Below are positions 61,900 through 64,000 of a stretch of 64,000 bases of DNA, in pieces (the stretch's first letter is position 1; each line of letters begins with the position of its first letter). The DNA comes from Ciona intestinalis. Lineage: Eukaryota; Chordata; Ascidiacea; Phlebobranchia; Cionidae. The notes beneath the pieces were generated by a model, which saw only the letters and a program-made list of their open reading frames with translations, was not told the DNA's origin and searched no databases. The position numbers and the translations under genes are program-made. The DNA is taken from positions 2,174,740 through 2,238,739 of the forward strand of contig NC_020176.2 in NCBI RefSeq assembly GCF_000224145.3. Direction: 5' to 3'.

Positions 61900-63905
61900 A
61901 TGGCTTTATCAAGCTATATATGCATTTTTGTGCTGTGGATCATATGCATTTCAACGTGTTTCGGTAAATAAATAAGACCTATAGAAGTTAATTAAAAAAT
62001 AATGTTTAAAATACTTTAAAGTTAGCAGTATTTCTGCCTCTATTTAAAGTTTTAGTGTTAAATGAATAAATTGATTTTATTTATCTTTGCGTGATGGGCA
62101 ACAACAGTCGTTAACACCAGTGTCATGTTTCATACACCTCATACTCGCTTACAAATAAAATAATTTTATATATAACTTTGTTTTGTGGGGAATATTTTTT
62201 TGGACTTTTTATTGTATGGCTGACAATTTACACAACCCATAAGGGATCATGGGTTAAGAGCTAGTGTCGTTAAGTGTCTCGGACAAGGACACGCACGTCC
62301 ACAATTTCAGCTGTGTCAAATAATAAAGCCTGCATCCTTTAGGCTAATAACGTCATGCTAAACAATGTGCCACGCGTTTCTTTGTATGTCTGTATTAGAA
62401 CCTGTACAGTAGCATCAGCAAATTAGTTTAAATGTATTTTCCTAACAGGTCAGCAAGACACTCACCATCTAGACTGCGCGTTATACAAATGCAATTCAAG
62501 CAGTGACTCGAACTGCGACACTGTCGGCAGATGCAAAAACAATTTCCGCATGTGCTGCGACAGACTGTGCCACCACAAACAAGATGTATGTCCGACTACC
62601 CTGTTAAGAAACGGAAACGAAACATACACGAACTACGTACAGAACTTGAACGAATCGATGTACAGAAACCACCTGGAACAAGTTAAAGCACTTATCACTC
62701 GATATGCAGCAGAACGAGAATGCTGGCCAGAAAATAAATGCTTGAACCAAACTACATGTCAATCTCAATACCAGCAATGCGAGAACGGGCAGTGCGTCAG
62801 CTTTTTATCGGACTGTGTGATGTTTTGGGAGACTCAAACTTACATCCACGATAATCCAAACATAACTTGTTACCCAGACGAGCTCTGCTTTAGAAACAAC
62901 TGCAAAACAAAGTAAGATATGACTTGTAAAAATGTCCGCGAATCTGACTCTGATGTTCATATAGTTGAACGATTCTTGTATAGTAAAGTACAGTAACACG
63001 TTTTGGTAGCACCAGAGTGGTTACGTTTTCGTAGCCCCAGATTATTAAAGTAGAACATCTTCTGTTTTATTTTAATTGACTGAATAGTTTGTCTCTATAC
63101 TGGGCTGTACCCTATACAGAAATAATTAGTAGTTTTAAAATATGGATATAACACTAAAAATTGACCAAAAAAGGAACATTTTTATTTATATCTTAATTTA
63201 ATTTTTTTTATTTTGAATTTACCTATTTTTACAATACTGTATTTTTACAGTAACAATGGAACTTTTTCCAGTATTGTTGGATATAAAATTTAAAACTGTA
63301 TCCAAAACATGCTAAATGTTTTTTTTTTATATCTCAAAATTACATTTGTGTTTTGAATTTCCTTTTTTTAACAGTATATACTGCTTTTTTACAACTTTGA
63401 TTTATATAGCCCTAATTAATGTTTTAATTAAATTTAAGATTTTTTTATATAAACGCATGTATTCTTGTACAGTTACAATTTTTAGCAGTATTGGTTCAAA
63501 AAATGATTTTTTTTTTCTAATTTCACCAACTCTGATTTAATTCACATTTTAATCCGATACAAGATTTATGCATATATATATAATTAATCAGATTGCATTT
63601 TAAACGCATTTATTTTTGTACAGTTATTGGATGTGCGATGATGGAGAATGTGTCCACGAACATGTAGTTTGTCGAGGAGGCAACGATTGTGGGGATGGGA
63701 GCGATGAAAAATATTGCAGTGGGAATTGTTTTCCGCCGTTCCGGTAAAATTTTGTTTTAAAAATTTTTTTTTGATTTTTTAATTTGTGAAATTTTAAAGA
63801 AAATTTTAAAAATATTTTAAGTTTAATGTTTTTTTTTTCAGGTGTCAGAATGATACTTGTAACCTGGGGTATACAGCGTGTTCAAATGGGGAATGCATAT
63901 TACAG
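61900..63905 (+). CDS. Secreted Cys-rich protein with LDL-receptor class A module (3' end outside window)
   Basis: Exons 61900-61963, 62449-62911, 63624-63743 and 63842-63905 join in frame and continue past the window end. Exon 1 is a signal peptide (MALSSYICIFVLWIICISTC). Exon 2 encodes about 154 residues with many cysteines (RCKNNFRMCCDRLCHHKQDV, ECWPENKCLNQTTCQSQYQQ) and no domain I recognise. Exon 3 gives an LDLa module: WMCDDGECV, then CRGGNDCGDGSDEKYC with the calcium-binding D-x-SDE pattern. Exon 4 (CQNDTCNLGYTACSNGECI) looks like the start of a further Cys-rich or LDLa-like unit. It is probably an extracellular or lumenal protein, soluble or membrane-tethered depending on the unseen 3' part. 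Confidence 0.82.
62062..62320 (-). mobile_element. SINE copy (Cics-1-like), degraded
   Basis: TTATTTATCTTTGCGTGATG, AACAACAGTCGTTAACACCA, TATGGCTGACAATTTACACA and GTCGTTAAGTGTCTCGGACA. Intron 1 of the LDLa gene. Confidence 0.7.
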
Positions 63906-64000
63906 GTTAGGCTGGCTGTAATATTCGTTAGCATCATTGGTGGGCATTATGATTTTATATACTTTCACTGCACAGTACATAACTACGCATAAAGTTGCAA

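Overview
The window looks like nuclear DNA of a solitary ascidian of the genus Ciona. The reasons are the overall gene set (chordate orthologues TTC8/BBS8, DHRS7B, trichoplein and a sarcomeric myosin heavy chain), the small AT-rich introns, and two dense short-repeat families. One is a ~193 bp MITE with a TA target and TIRs beginning TAGTAGGGTGGGG; the other is a tRNA-derived SINE with a GAATGAATG-type tail. They resemble the Cimi-1 and Cics-1 families described from Ciona intestinalis (recalled, not searched).

Layout. 1-4783 (+): 3' part of an ankyrin-repeat/DHHC palmitoyltransferase of the HIP14 type. 6042-13155 (-): complete 12-exon TTC8 (BBS8). 13702-15985 (-): three-exon DHRS7B-like SDR. 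19368-25570 (+): eight-exon tetraspanin with an unusual Thr/Ala-rich large loop. 26551-31426 (-): 11-exon trichoplein. 32520-41126 (-): complete 36-exon muscle myosin heavy chain, 1928 aa by my exon joining. 42873-53187: six intronless AANAT-like GNAT acetyltransferases (orientation - - + - - -), plus a 3' gene fragment at about 54185-54366. 55027-58736 (+): nine-exon CYP2-like cytochrome P450. 59911-60138 (+): possible small secreted protein. 61900 to beyond the window end (+): secreted Cys-rich protein with an LDL-receptor class A module.

The genes do not form an operon-like functional unit. TTC8 and trichoplein both act at the basal body or cilium but are separated by other genes. The GNAT cluster is a local tandem expansion, and it shows signs of recent duplication of 5' flanks and gene conversion of 3' ends.

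The strongest unexplained signal is structural. In the HIP14-like, TTC8 and trichoplein genes, at least eight intronic tandem duplications are anchored at an exon edge, so the repeated unit carries a copy of the real splice donor or acceptor. About 30 MITE copies occupy roughly a tenth of the window. One has a paralogous empty site that fixes its ends and TA duplication. One P450 intron is almost entirely MITE sequence, which suggests MITE-associated intron gain. I see no virus-like element, CRISPR array or stand-alone tRNA/rRNA gene. All exon joins were made by eye from splice sites and reading frame.
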